NCBI RefSeq assembly: GCF_003932715.1
Contig: NZ_CP020700.1
Coordinates: 5,230,501-5,294,500, forward strand
Source of the DNA: Streptomyces tsukubensis
GTDB lineage: Bacteria; Actinomycetota; Actinomycetes; Streptomycetales; Streptomycetaceae
Direction: 5' to 3'
DNA: 64,000 bases
Made by a program: the position numbers and the translations under genes
In this document: positions 1-6,944 of the stretch, in pieces
How positions within the stretch are numbered: position 1 is the first letter of the stretch
How the letters are laid out: each line of letters starts with the position of its first letter
Notes under the pieces: model-generated
The model's input: only the letters and a program-made list of their open reading frames with translations
The model's database searches: none
Told to the model about the DNA's origin: nothing

Positions 1-63
1 TCGGGAATCGTTCGCAGGTACCCCCTGTTCGGACCCGAACGGGACCAGCCTGAGGAGGACGCG

Positions 64-507
64 ATGGCAGTGACCACGGGGATCTCGTCGTCGGTCGAGT
101 CCGTCTATGCCGAAGTGCAACAGTTCTACGCCCGCCACATGCATCTGCTGGATGCCGGGGACGGCGAGGGCTGGGCGCTGACCTTCACCGAGGACGGCTC
201 GTTCGCGCCGCCCTCGCTGCCGGAGCCCGTCGTGGGCCGCGACGCCCTGGCCGAAGGGGTCAACAAGGCCGCTGCTGCGCTGACCGAGGCCGGCGAGGTG
301 CACCGGCATCTGCTGAGCATGGTGGCGGTCGAGCACGGCGCGGACGGCGAACTGAGCGTCCGCTCGTACGCGCAGATCATCGCCACGCCCCGCGGCGGCA
401 GCCCCCGGCTCCATCTGATGTGCGTCTGCGACGACGTGCTGGTCCGGGTGGACGGCGAACTGAAGGTGCGTGAGCGCCGGGTCACGCGGGACGACCGGCA
501 GCCGTGA
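64..507 (+). CDS. SnoaL/NTF2-like small protein of the polyketide cluster
   Basis: A 147-residue protein that looks like a single NTF2/SnoaL-type alpha+beta barrel. This fold is used by polyketide cyclases, dehydratases and the beta subunits of ring-hydroxylating dioxygenases. An N-terminal helix with an FYARHMHLLD-like segment precedes a GRDAL turn and beta strands ending in RERRVT. The ATG at 64 has a strong GAGGAGG site 7 bases upstream. It leads a short operon with a 4-ketoreductase (562) and the ACP (1564). A SnoaL2-like role in C-1 hydroxylation is possible, as is a structural partner for the Rieske protein at 2846, but I cannot assign the reaction. The family is fairly secure and the function is not. 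Confidence 0.6.
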   Translation: MAVTTGISSSVESVYAEVQQFYARHMHLLDAGDGEGWALTFTEDGSFAPPSLPEPVVGRDALAEGVNKAAAALTEAGEVHRHLLSMVAVEHGADGELSVRSYAQIIATPRGGSPRLHLMCVCDDVLVRVDGELKVRERRVTRDDRQP

Positions 508-561
508 CCCCGCAGCCGGAAGAGGCGGGGCGGTCGAGGGCAGCGAGAGAGGGACGGCGTC

Positions 562-1494
562 ATGACCCCGAGTGATACGAGCCGGTCAGGAACGGTCGCC
601 GTACTGGGCGCGACCGGCGGCATCGGACGACAGGTGAGCGCGGTGTTCTCGCGCGCGGGACACGAGGTCCTCGGCGTGGCCCGGCACCCCGCGCCGCACG
701 CCGCCCACCACCCCTTCGTCCCGCTGGACGTGGCGGCGGCGGACCCGGCGGAGACCGCCGCGCTCCTCGCCGCGCGGAAGGTGGAGCTGGTGGTCAACGC
801 CACGGGCGGCTGGGCGGTCACCGAGGAGGCGATGCACCACGCCCATGTGCGGCTGGTGGACCGGATGCTCGCCGCGGTCGCGGCACTGCCCACCCGGCCA
901 CGCGTCGTCCATATCGGCAGTATCCACGAGTACGGTTTCGTACCGCCCGGCACCGCCATCGACGAAACGCTGGCGACCGATCCGAGCACCCCGTACGCCC
1001 GGACGAAACTCGCCGGCTCGCAGGCCGTGCTGGAGGCGGCCCGCGCCGGGGACGTCGACGGAGTCGTGCTGCGCGCCGTCAACGTCTGCGGGCCCTACCC
1101 GTCGGGGGCGAGCTTCCTGGGCGCCGTGCTGCAGCGGCTGCGCGCGGTGGCGCCGGGGGAGCGGCTGGAGCTGATGATCGCGGACGCCGCCCGCGACTAC
1201 ATCGACGTGCGCGACGTCGCCTCGGCGGTCCTGCGGGCCGCGGACGGGGCGGACTCCGGTGCCGTGTTCAACATCGGGCGCGGTGAGGCACCGACGATGC
1301 GGGACCTGGTGACGACCCTCGTCGACGTCGCCGGATTCCCGCCCGAAACCATCAAGGAGACCGGCGGGCCGGTGGAGAGCAAAGGCGGCGGCTGGACGAA
1401 GGCCGACATCCGCCGTGCGGAACGGGTGCTGGGCTGGCGCCCCGCCATCGGTCTGCGCGACTCCCTGCGCGATATGTGGGAGGCGCGGGATTGA
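562..1494 (+). CDS. NDP-hexose 4-ketoreductase (extended SDR)
   Basis: A 310-residue extended short-chain dehydrogenase of the NAD-epimerase family. The N-terminal Rossmann motif is GATGGIG (residues ~16-22), and the catalytic YARTK (YxxxK) is near residue 148, with a serine in the preceding HIGSIHEYG strand. The family includes 4-ketoreductases of 6-deoxyhexose pathways (TylCIV, EvaE, DnmV types), which fix C-4 stereochemistry of the NDP-4-keto sugar before glycosyl transfer. The gene sits between a SnoaL-like gene and the ACP. A second, more divergent 4-ketoreductase lies at 9952, so at least two deoxysugars are probably finished in this pathway. Exact substrate and stereochemistry cannot be told from sequence alone. 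Confidence 0.75.
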   Translation: MTPSDTSRSGTVAVLGATGGIGRQVSAVFSRAGHEVLGVARHPAPHAAHHPFVPLDVAAADPAETAALLAARKVELVVNATGGWAVTEEAMHHAHVRLVDRMLAAVAALPTRPRVVHIGSIHEYGFVPPGTAIDETLATDPSTPYARTKLAGSQAVLEAARAGDVDGVVLRAVNVCGPYPSGASFLGAVLQRLRAVAPGERLELMIADAARDYIDVRDVASAVLRAADGADSGAVFNIGRGEAPTMRDLVTTLVDVAGFPPETIKETGGPVESKGGGWTKADIRRAERVLGWRPAIGLRDSLRDMWEARD

Positions 1495-1563
1495 CCCGCG
1501 CCCCCGCGCCCCACCGTTCGCCGACGAGCGTTTTCATCCCCCACGAGCTGAGAGGTGTGTGCG

Positions 1564-1821
1564 ATGAGTGAACTCACCCTGCCGGACCTGGTCGAGATCT
1601 TCCGGCAGTGCGCCGGCGAGGCGGAGGGAGCCGATCTGCAGAGCGACGACGTCGGGGACAGGGAGCTGGCGGCCCTCGGCTACGATTCGCTCGCCCTGCT
1701 GGAGGCGATCAGCCATGTCGAGCGGAAGTACGCGATCGGCATGCCGGACGCGGAGACCCGGATCCGGACGCTGAACGAATTCCTCGACGAGGCCAACGAA
1801 CAACTGACCCGGCAGCCCTGA
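1564..1821 (+). CDS. Type II PKS acyl carrier protein
   Basis: An 85-residue acidic carrier protein whose LGYDSLALLE motif places the phosphopantetheine attachment serine at residue 42. Size and motif match ACPs of aromatic minimal PKSs, where the protein tethers the poly-beta-keto chain to KS-alpha/KS-beta. I chose the ATG at 1564 because a GAGAGG site lies about 10 bases upstream; an in-frame start 9 bases earlier adds only MCA. It is the last gene of its operon and lies ~14 kb from the KS genes at 15821-18342. In many clusters the ACP directly follows KS-beta. No other ACP was seen in the window, so this is probably the one used. Confidence 0.9.
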   Translation: MSELTLPDLVEIFRQCAGEAEGADLQSDDVGDRELAALGYDSLALLEAISHVERKYAIGMPDAETRIRTLNEFLDEANEQLTRQP

Positions 1822-1870
1822 AACCGCCGCCCTTCCCGTCCCCGACCCCGTCCCCTCGGTCCCGTTCGGT

Positions 1871-1918
1871 CCGCTGGTCCGCTGGTCCGCTGGTCCGCTG
1901 GTCCGCTGGTCCGCCGGT
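1871..1918. repeat. 8-bp tandem repeat (CCGCTGGT)n between convergent genes
   Basis: Five perfect head-to-tail copies of CCGCTGGT (1871-1910) are followed by one variant copy, CCGCCGGT (1911-1918). A degenerate CCGTTCGGT precedes them. The array fills the gap between the ACP (+) and the N-methyltransferase (-) and touches the stop codon of the latter. The unit is not a multiple of three, so copy-number change would shift frames, but only in non-coding DNA. Confidence 0.9.
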
Positions 1919-2637
1919 CAGCCGGCGGACCTGACACCGACGAAGAGGCCGCGGCCTGCGGGCTCGACGGGGATGTAGTCGACGCCGAAACCGGCGGCCG
2001 TGAAAGCGGCCTCGTACTGCGCCCGGGAGAACAGGCCGATCAGGTGCGTCTCATGGAAGTGCCGGACCCCCGACGCACCGTCGGCCACCAGATAGTGCAC
2101 CTGCATCCGGGACGCCGCCCCCTCCCGTACCGAATGGGAGACCCGCGAAACGGTCCGCTCCCCGACGGTCACCGTGCCCCCAGCGACATGGCCGTGCCGG
2201 TACGTCTCGGGGAACCACCACGGGTCGACGGCCAGCACCCCGCCGGGACGCAGATGCCGTGCGAACCGGCGCACCGCGCCGACCAGCGCCGACTCGTCGA
2301 GCAGATAGCCGATGGAGCCGAACATGCAGGTGATGACGTCATAGGTGCGGCCGAGTTCGAAGTCCCGCATATCGCCCACGTGTACGGGGACATGAGGCAG
2401 CGCGGCCTGCGCGAAGCGGGCCATCGGCTCGGACAGTTCCAGACCGGCCACCTCGTCGAACAGCTCGTCGAAGCAGCGCAGATGCGCTCCGGTGCCGCAG
2501 GCCACGTCGAGCAGGGAGGCCGCCTCCGGCCTGCGCTTTCTCACCTGCCGCTCGACCTCGGCCGCCTCCTGCAGATAGTCCTTGCCGCGGCCTCGGTGGA
2601 TCAGTTCGTAGATCTCGGCGAGTTCGGCTCCGTACAC
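1918..2637 (-). CDS. NDP-3-amino-deoxyhexose N,N-dimethyltransferase
   Basis: A SAM-dependent methyltransferase closely resembling DesVI/TylM1, which dimethylate the 3-amino group of TDP-amino sugars. Visible hallmarks are HRGRGKDY near the N-terminus, the SAM motif LLDVACGTGAH, GDMRDF, the acidic DPWWFPETY segment and the C-terminal GRGLFVGV. The frame is open much further upstream, but homology begins at YGAELAEIY. A GTG at 2637 with GAGG five bases upstream gives ~239 residues, the usual DesVI length. The gene implies an N-dimethylated amino sugar such as rhodosamine or nogalamine. It is transcribed divergently from the Rieske gene at 2846. The matching aminotransferase is not in the window. 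Confidence 0.85.
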   Translation of the reverse strand: MYGAELAEIYELIHRGRGKDYLQEAAEVERQVRKRRPEAASLLDVACGTGAHLRCFDELFDEVAGLELSEPMARFAQAALPHVPVHVGDMRDFELGRTYDVITCMFGSIGYLLDESALVGAVRRFARHLRPGGVLAVDPWWFPETYRHGHVAGGTVTVGERTVSRVSHSVREGAASRMQVHYLVADGASGVRHFHETHLIGLFSRAQYEAAFTAAGFGVDYIPVEPAGRGLFVGVRSAG

Positions 2638-2773
2638 GGCGACCTCATTCGATACGCGCCCGGCAGGGACGGGGGTCCGGAAGCACCGATCGTCGGGCGG
2701 TCTGCTAGAAGAACGCCGGAGACCCGCTGGACGTACGGGGCGCCCGGGCCCGCGGGGGCGGCCGGGTGTGCTG

Positions 2774-2791
2774 TCGAGCGGGGTTCGACTC
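2774..2791 (+). promoter_or_regulatory. Candidate SARP-binding heptamer pair
   Basis: TCGAGCG (2774) and TCGACTC (2785) are direct heptamers exactly 11 bases apart, in the divergent region between the N-methyltransferase (-) and the Rieske gene (+). SARP regulators such as DnrI and ActII-ORF4 are known to bind TCGAG-type heptamers at about one helical turn. Assignment rests on sequence pattern only. No clear -10 hexamer was seen at the expected distance. Confidence 0.4.
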
Positions 2792-2845
2792 CGCTTTGCC
2801 ACGGTCGGGGGACCAGGCAACCGCGGCACAGGTTGGAGTCCCTCC

Positions 2846-4105
2846 GTGAGCACAGAGGTGAGCACAGGCAGGACCACCGGCGAGAAGCACCCGGGCGCGG
2901 CGCGCGGCGGTCCCGGCGGTGCGTCCGGCGGCGGCAGCGGTGGTGAGGGTGCCGGGCCGCCGTCCGGTGAGACCGCCGCGCTCCTGGCCGAGCTGCGCCG
3001 CTATCTGGACCTGGCGCCCCAGCTCAGCCTGCCGCCGCGGGCGTTCACCTCGCCCGAGCTGTACGAACTCGAACGCACCCGCGTCTTCGGCCGCTCCTGG
3101 GTGCTCATCGCCCACCGCGACGACCTCGCCGAACCGAACAGCTATGTGTCGGTCGACGTCGCGGGCGAGCAGGTGGTCGTCACCCGCGATGCGGACGGGG
3201 TGCTGCACGGCCTGTCACCGATCTGCCGGCACCGGATGATGCCGCTCGTCGAACCCGGCACCGCCGGCACCGCCGAATCCTTCACCTGCCGGTACCACCT
3301 GTGGCGGTACGGACTCGACGGCCGGCTCATCGGCGCCACCCATATGCGCAAGAACCCCGACTTCGACCCCGCGCGCTGCCGGCTGCCCGCCTTCGCGGTG
3401 GAGGAGTGGCACGGCTTCGTGTACGTGAACCTCGACGCGACCGCCGCCCCCCTCACCCCCCAGCTGGCCCGGATCTCGGCGGATCTCACGAACTACCGGC
3501 TCGACGACATGGCGCAGCTCGGGTCCTGGAGCGAGGAGTGGGCCTGCAACTGGAAGGTCGCCGTCGAGAACGCCCACGAGAACTACCACGTGATGGGCTT
3601 CCACCCGGAGACCCTCCAGCCGTCGACGCCCGGCGGGTCCGATACGGACGTACGGGTCGACTCCCCGTGGGCCCTGCGGCTGCTGATCCCCTTCGCCCAG
3701 CCGGTGGAGACCTACGCCCTGCCGCTGACCGCCGAGGAGAAGGCCCATATGTACGGGTTCTTCGTCTTCCCCGGGGCGAGCCTGGCCGCGGCGGGCGAAA
3801 TGATCATCTGGCTCAGTCTGATCCCGCAGACGATCGACCGGACGCTGGTCCGCGGCGGGATCCTCGTACCCCGTGCCGCGCTGGAAGGCGGCGACCTCGA
3901 CGAGATGCGCCGCCAGGCCGAATCGTACGCGGGCATGATCAACCGCGAGGACCGGGACGGCCTCGAAGCCGTCCAGCGGGGGGTCGGGTCGCGCTTCGCG
4001 GGCCGCGGCCATCTGAGCCCCAAGGAACCCGGTGTCGTGGCCTTCTACCAGAGCCTGGCCAGGGCCCTGCTGCGCGGTGACGACGACTGGCCGGGAGGCC
4101 TGTGA
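2846..4105 (+). CDS. Rieske [2Fe-2S] non-heme iron oxygenase, alpha-subunit type
   Basis: About 419 residues. The Rieske centre is CRH...CRYH (Cys127, His129, Cys148, His151 from the GTG at 2846). The mononuclear iron site is in the stretch ENYHVMGFH, with His248 and His253 as probable ligands and Glu in place of the usual bridging Asp. The C-terminal EDRDGLEAVQRG segment resembles the choline/carnitine/betaine monooxygenase branch. I chose the GTG at 2846 because GGAG lies seven bases upstream; the longer frame starts in low-complexity DNA. Residues 10-40 are Gly-rich. It heads a run with the sugar C-methyltransferase, a glycosyltransferase and the AknOx-like oxidase, suggesting a sugar or late-stage substrate. 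Such oxygenases are unusual in anthracycline clusters, and the substrate is unknown. Confidence 0.85.
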   Translation: MSTEVSTGRTTGEKHPGAARGGPGGASGGGSGGEGAGPPSGETAALLAELRRYLDLAPQLSLPPRAFTSPELYELERTRVFGRSWVLIAHRDDLAEPNSYVSVDVAGEQVVVTRDADGVLHGLSPICRHRMMPLVEPGTAGTAESFTCRYHLWRYGLDGRLIGATHMRKNPDFDPARCRLPAFAVEEWHGFVYVNLDATAAPLTPQLARISADLTNYRLDDMAQLGSWSEEWACNWKVAVENAHENYHVMGFHPETLQPSTPGGSDTDVRVDSPWALRLLIPFAQPVETYALPLTAEEKAHMYGFFVFPGASLAAAGEMIIWLSLIPQTIDRTLVRGGILVPRAALEGGDLDEMRRQAESYAGMINREDRDGLEAVQRGVGSRFAGRGHLSPKEPGVVAFYQSLARALLRGDDDWPGGL

Positions 4106-4176
4106 GCCCGTCGGCCGCAGCCGTACACCAAGACGATCGCCGCACCGCACATCACTTCGAGGAGAGGGCTTCCACC

Positions 4177-5394
4177 ATGCTGAGTTGTCGGATCTGCCGC
4201 GGTCGGCTGCACGAGTTCATGGACTTCGGCCAGCAGCCGCTCTCCAGCGGACTCCTGGATCCCGAGTACCTCGGTGACGAGTTCTTCTTCCGGCTGGCCG
4301 TCGGTGTGTGCGGTGACTGCACCATGGTCCAGCTCACCGAGGAAGTGCCGCGCCATCTGATGTTCAACTCCCACTACCCGTATCTGTCGTCCGGGTCCTC
4401 CGTGATGCGCAGGCACTTCGAGGCGACCGCGCAGCACTTCCTGGAGACCGAACTCGACGGGAAGGACTCCTTCCTGGTCGAGCTGGGCTGCAACGACGGC
4501 GTCATGCTCCGCACCGTGGCCGAGGCCGGGGTCCGGCACCTGGGCGTCGAACCGTCGCAGAGCGTCGCCGACCTGGCGCACCGCCAGGGCATCCGCGTCA
4601 TCACCGAGTTCTTCCAGGAGTCGACGGCGACCGACATCCGCAAAGCCGAAGGGCATGCGCAGGTCATCTTCGCCGCCAACACGATCTGCCACATCCCCTA
4701 CCTGGACTCCATCTTCAAGGGAGTCGACGCTCTGCTCGCGCCGGACGGAGTGTTCGTCTTCGAGGACCCGTACCTCGCCGACATCGTCGACCTCGCGGCC
4801 TTCGACCAGATCTACGACGAGCACTACTACTTCTTCTCCGTGTCCTCCGTGAGCGCCATGGCCGAGCGGTTCGGCTTCGAACTGGTCGACGTGGAGCGGC
4901 TGCCCGTGCACGGCGGCGAGGTCCGCTACACCATCGCCCGCGCGGGGCGGCGCACACCCGCCCCCGCGGTTGCGGAGCTGCTGAGCCGGGAGCGGGAGCG
5001 CGGTCTCTCGGAGCTCGCGAACCTCCAGGGGTTCGTCGGCCGGGTGGAGCGCGCCCGGGACGAGCTGGTCTCCCTGCTCCGCACGCTGCGGGCCGACGGC
5101 CGTACGGTCGTCGGGTACGGGGCCACGGCCAAGAGCGCCACCGTGGCCAACTACTGCGGTATCGGGCCCGACCTGGTCTCGTTCATCTCCGACACCACCC
5201 CCAACAAGCAGGGGCGGCTGACACCGGGCTCGCATATACCGGTGCGTTCGCGCGGGGAGTTCGAGAACCCCTTCCCCGACTACGCCGTGCTCTTCGCCTG
5301 GAACCACGCCGAGGAGATCATCGCCAAGGAACAGCAGTTCCGGGACTCCGGCGGCAAGTGGATCCTCTACGTCCCGGACGTCCGAGTGGTGTGA
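4177..5394 (+). CDS. NDP-hexose 3-C-methyltransferase
   Basis: A 405-residue C-methyltransferase of the TylCIII/EvaC/KijD1 family. An N-terminal zinc-binding module with CRIC (near residue 4) and a second CxxC (CGDC, near residue 46) is followed by a SAM fold containing ELGCNDG and a C-terminal Rossmann-like domain with GYGATAKS. These enzymes add a methyl group to C-3 of a 4-keto sugar; EvaC and KijD1 work on 3-amino sugars. The ATG at 4177 has GGAGAGG nine bases upstream and is preferred to the GTG at 4102 that overlaps the Rieske gene. Together with the nitrososynthase at 10719 it points to a branched 3-C-methyl-3-amino (then nitroso/nitro) sugar. Confidence 0.85.
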   Translation: MLSCRICRGRLHEFMDFGQQPLSSGLLDPEYLGDEFFFRLAVGVCGDCTMVQLTEEVPRHLMFNSHYPYLSSGSSVMRRHFEATAQHFLETELDGKDSFLVELGCNDGVMLRTVAEAGVRHLGVEPSQSVADLAHRQGIRVITEFFQESTATDIRKAEGHAQVIFAANTICHIPYLDSIFKGVDALLAPDGVFVFEDPYLADIVDLAAFDQIYDEHYYFFSVSSVSAMAERFGFELVDVERLPVHGGEVRYTIARAGRRTPAPAVAELLSRERERGLSELANLQGFVGRVERARDELVSLLRTLRADGRTVVGYGATAKSATVANYCGIGPDLVSFISDTTPNKQGRLTPGSHIPVRSRGEFENPFPDYAVLFAWNHAEEIIAKEQQFRDSGGKWILYVPDVRVV

Positions 5395-5420
5395 CGGACC
5401 CGCGCTCCCGGTCCCGACCA

Positions 5421-5463
5421 CGCCGCAGAACGCCGGCAGAACGCCGGCAGAACGCCAGCAGAA
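5421..5463. repeat. 11-bp tandem repeat in intergenic gap
   Basis: About four copies of an 11-base unit CGCCGGCAGAA (first one base short, last with one substitution) fill the gap between the C-methyltransferase and the next glycosyltransferase. They end just before the latter's ribosome-binding site. No function is evident. Confidence 0.8.
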
Positions 5464-5475
5464 GAAGGGTGCCCG

Positions 5476-6870
5476 ATGAGGGTCCTGTTCACCACACACA
5501 CCGCGAAGTCCCATCTGTTCGCGCAGGTCACGCTGGCGTGGGCGCTTCGGGCAGCCGGTCACGAGGTCCAGATGGCGGGCCAGCCGGACCTCGCCGCCGA
5601 CATCACGGGCACCGGCCTGACCGCCGTCACGGCCGGTGCCGCGCTCGACCTGATGGCACAGCTCGAATCGTACGAAGCGAATGAAACGAACGAAGCGTCC
5701 GACGGGTCCGACGGGAGCGCCGACCACGCGTCCCAGGACCCCGGGGGATGGGACGAGGCGGGCGGCGCGGACGACTACCGCGCCGTCGCCGAACGCTTCG
5801 AATACTGGACGGACATGACCGAGATCCGCCCGGAGAAGCTGTCCTACGAGTACATGCACGGCATCTTCACCGCCATGACCACGCACGTCTTCCAGCAGTA
5901 CTCCGCCCCGGCGATGGTCGACGAACTGGTCCGCCACGCCCGCTGGTGGCAGCCGGACCTGGTCGTCTGGGACCCGCTCACCTTCGCCGGGCCCGTCGCG
6001 GCCCGGGCCAGCGGCGCCGCCCATGTCCGGCTCCTCTTCGGACTGGACCTCATCGGCCGGATGCGGGAGCCCTACCTCGAAGCGGTCCGCCGGCTGCCCC
6101 CGGGCCGCCGGGAGGACCCCATGGAGGAGTGGCTGGGCTGGACCATGCGGCAGTACGGCGGGGAGTTCGGCGAGGATCTCGTCGTCGGGCAGCGCACCGT
6201 CGACCCGCTGCCGCCGTCCCTGCGGTTCCCGGTCGGGGTGGACCGCATACCGATGCGGATGGTGACCCACAACGGCAGCTCCGTCCTCCCCGCCTGGCTT
6301 CGCGAACCGCAGACCCGCAGGCGGATCTGCCTGACCCTCGGCGTCTCGCACCGCGAACTGCTCGGCGCCGACCGGGTGCCGCTCGACGAGGTGTTCGCGG
6401 CCGTCGCCGGAGTGGACGCCGAGGTGGTGGCCACCCTGAACAAGGCCCAGCTCGCCTCCGTCACCGAGATACCCGACAACGTCCGCGTCGTGGACTTCGT
6501 CCCGCTGGAGACGCTGCTGCCCAGCTGCTCCGCGGTGATCCACCACGGCGGCGCGGGCACCTTCAACACCGCCCTGAGCTGCGGGGTGCCCCAGCTGATC
6601 CTGCCCGACGGGGTGTGGGACACCGACCACAAGGCGCGCCTGCTGGAGGAGCGCGGAGCCGGGCTCCGGGTCGCGGAGCCGGAACGGGCCGACGCCGGGA
6701 TGCTGCGCGGCATGCTCCGGCGGCTGCTGGAGGAACGCTCCTTCGCCGACGCCGCCGCCGCACTGCGCCGGGAGTCGAGGGAGCTGCCCGCCCCCGGCGC
6801 TGTCGTACCGGTACTCGAAGAGCTGGCGGCGGCCCGGCACGGCGCCGGGCCGGAGCCCGTACAGAACTGA
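5476..6870 (+). CDS. Glycosyltransferase 1 (activator-dependent DesVII/AknS type)
   Basis: A 464-residue GT-B glycosyltransferase beginning MRVLFTTHTAKSH. The C-terminal nucleotide-sugar site is IHHGGAGTF near residue 356, and the HEVQMAGQPD and VVWDPLTFAGPVAA segments are typical of macrolide/anthracycline glycosyltransferases needing a P450-like helper. Between residues ~60 and 100 it carries an Asp/Glu/Ser/Gly-rich insertion absent from the other four GTs, which accounts for its extra length. It is most similar by eye to the GT at 20119 (shared REDPMEEWLG and GVSHRE segments), suggesting duplication. It attaches a deoxysugar to the aglycone or growing chain; acceptor and donor cannot be told. 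Confidence 0.85.
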   Translation: MRVLFTTHTAKSHLFAQVTLAWALRAAGHEVQMAGQPDLAADITGTGLTAVTAGAALDLMAQLESYEANETNEASDGSDGSADHASQDPGGWDEAGGADDYRAVAERFEYWTDMTEIRPEKLSYEYMHGIFTAMTTHVFQQYSAPAMVDELVRHARWWQPDLVVWDPLTFAGPVAARASGAAHVRLLFGLDLIGRMREPYLEAVRRLPPGRREDPMEEWLGWTMRQYGGEFGEDLVVGQRTVDPLPPSLRFPVGVDRIPMRMVTHNGSSVLPAWLREPQTRRRICLTLGVSHRELLGADRVPLDEVFAAVAGVDAEVVATLNKAQLASVTEIPDNVRVVDFVPLETLLPSCSAVIHHGGAGTFNTALSCGVPQLILPDGVWDTDHKARLLEERGAGLRVAEPERADAGMLRGMLRRLLEERSFADAAAALRRESRELPAPGAVVPVLEELAAARHGAGPEPVQN

Positions 6871-6875
6871 CGGCC

Positions 6876-6911
6876 CCGGACGCACCGGACGCACCGGGAT
6901 CACCGGGATCA
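6876..6911. repeat. 9-bp tandem repeats in intergenic gap
   Basis: Two copies of CCGGACGCA are followed by two copies of CCGGGATCA and a partial fifth unit. They fill the gap between glycosyltransferase 1 and the AknOx-like gene. This is the third gap in the left part of the cluster that holds a short tandem array. Confidence 0.8.
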
Positions 6912-6944
6912 CCGACAAAAAGACAAGAAGACGGGGGAGTGGCA

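Noticed and set aside
2776..2796. tRNA T-arm-like sequence (GCGGGGTTCGACTCCGC)
   Set aside because: The arm fits a T-stem and loop, but there is no acceptor partner, anticodon arm or CCA-compatible end around it. The 11-bp heptamer reading explains it better.
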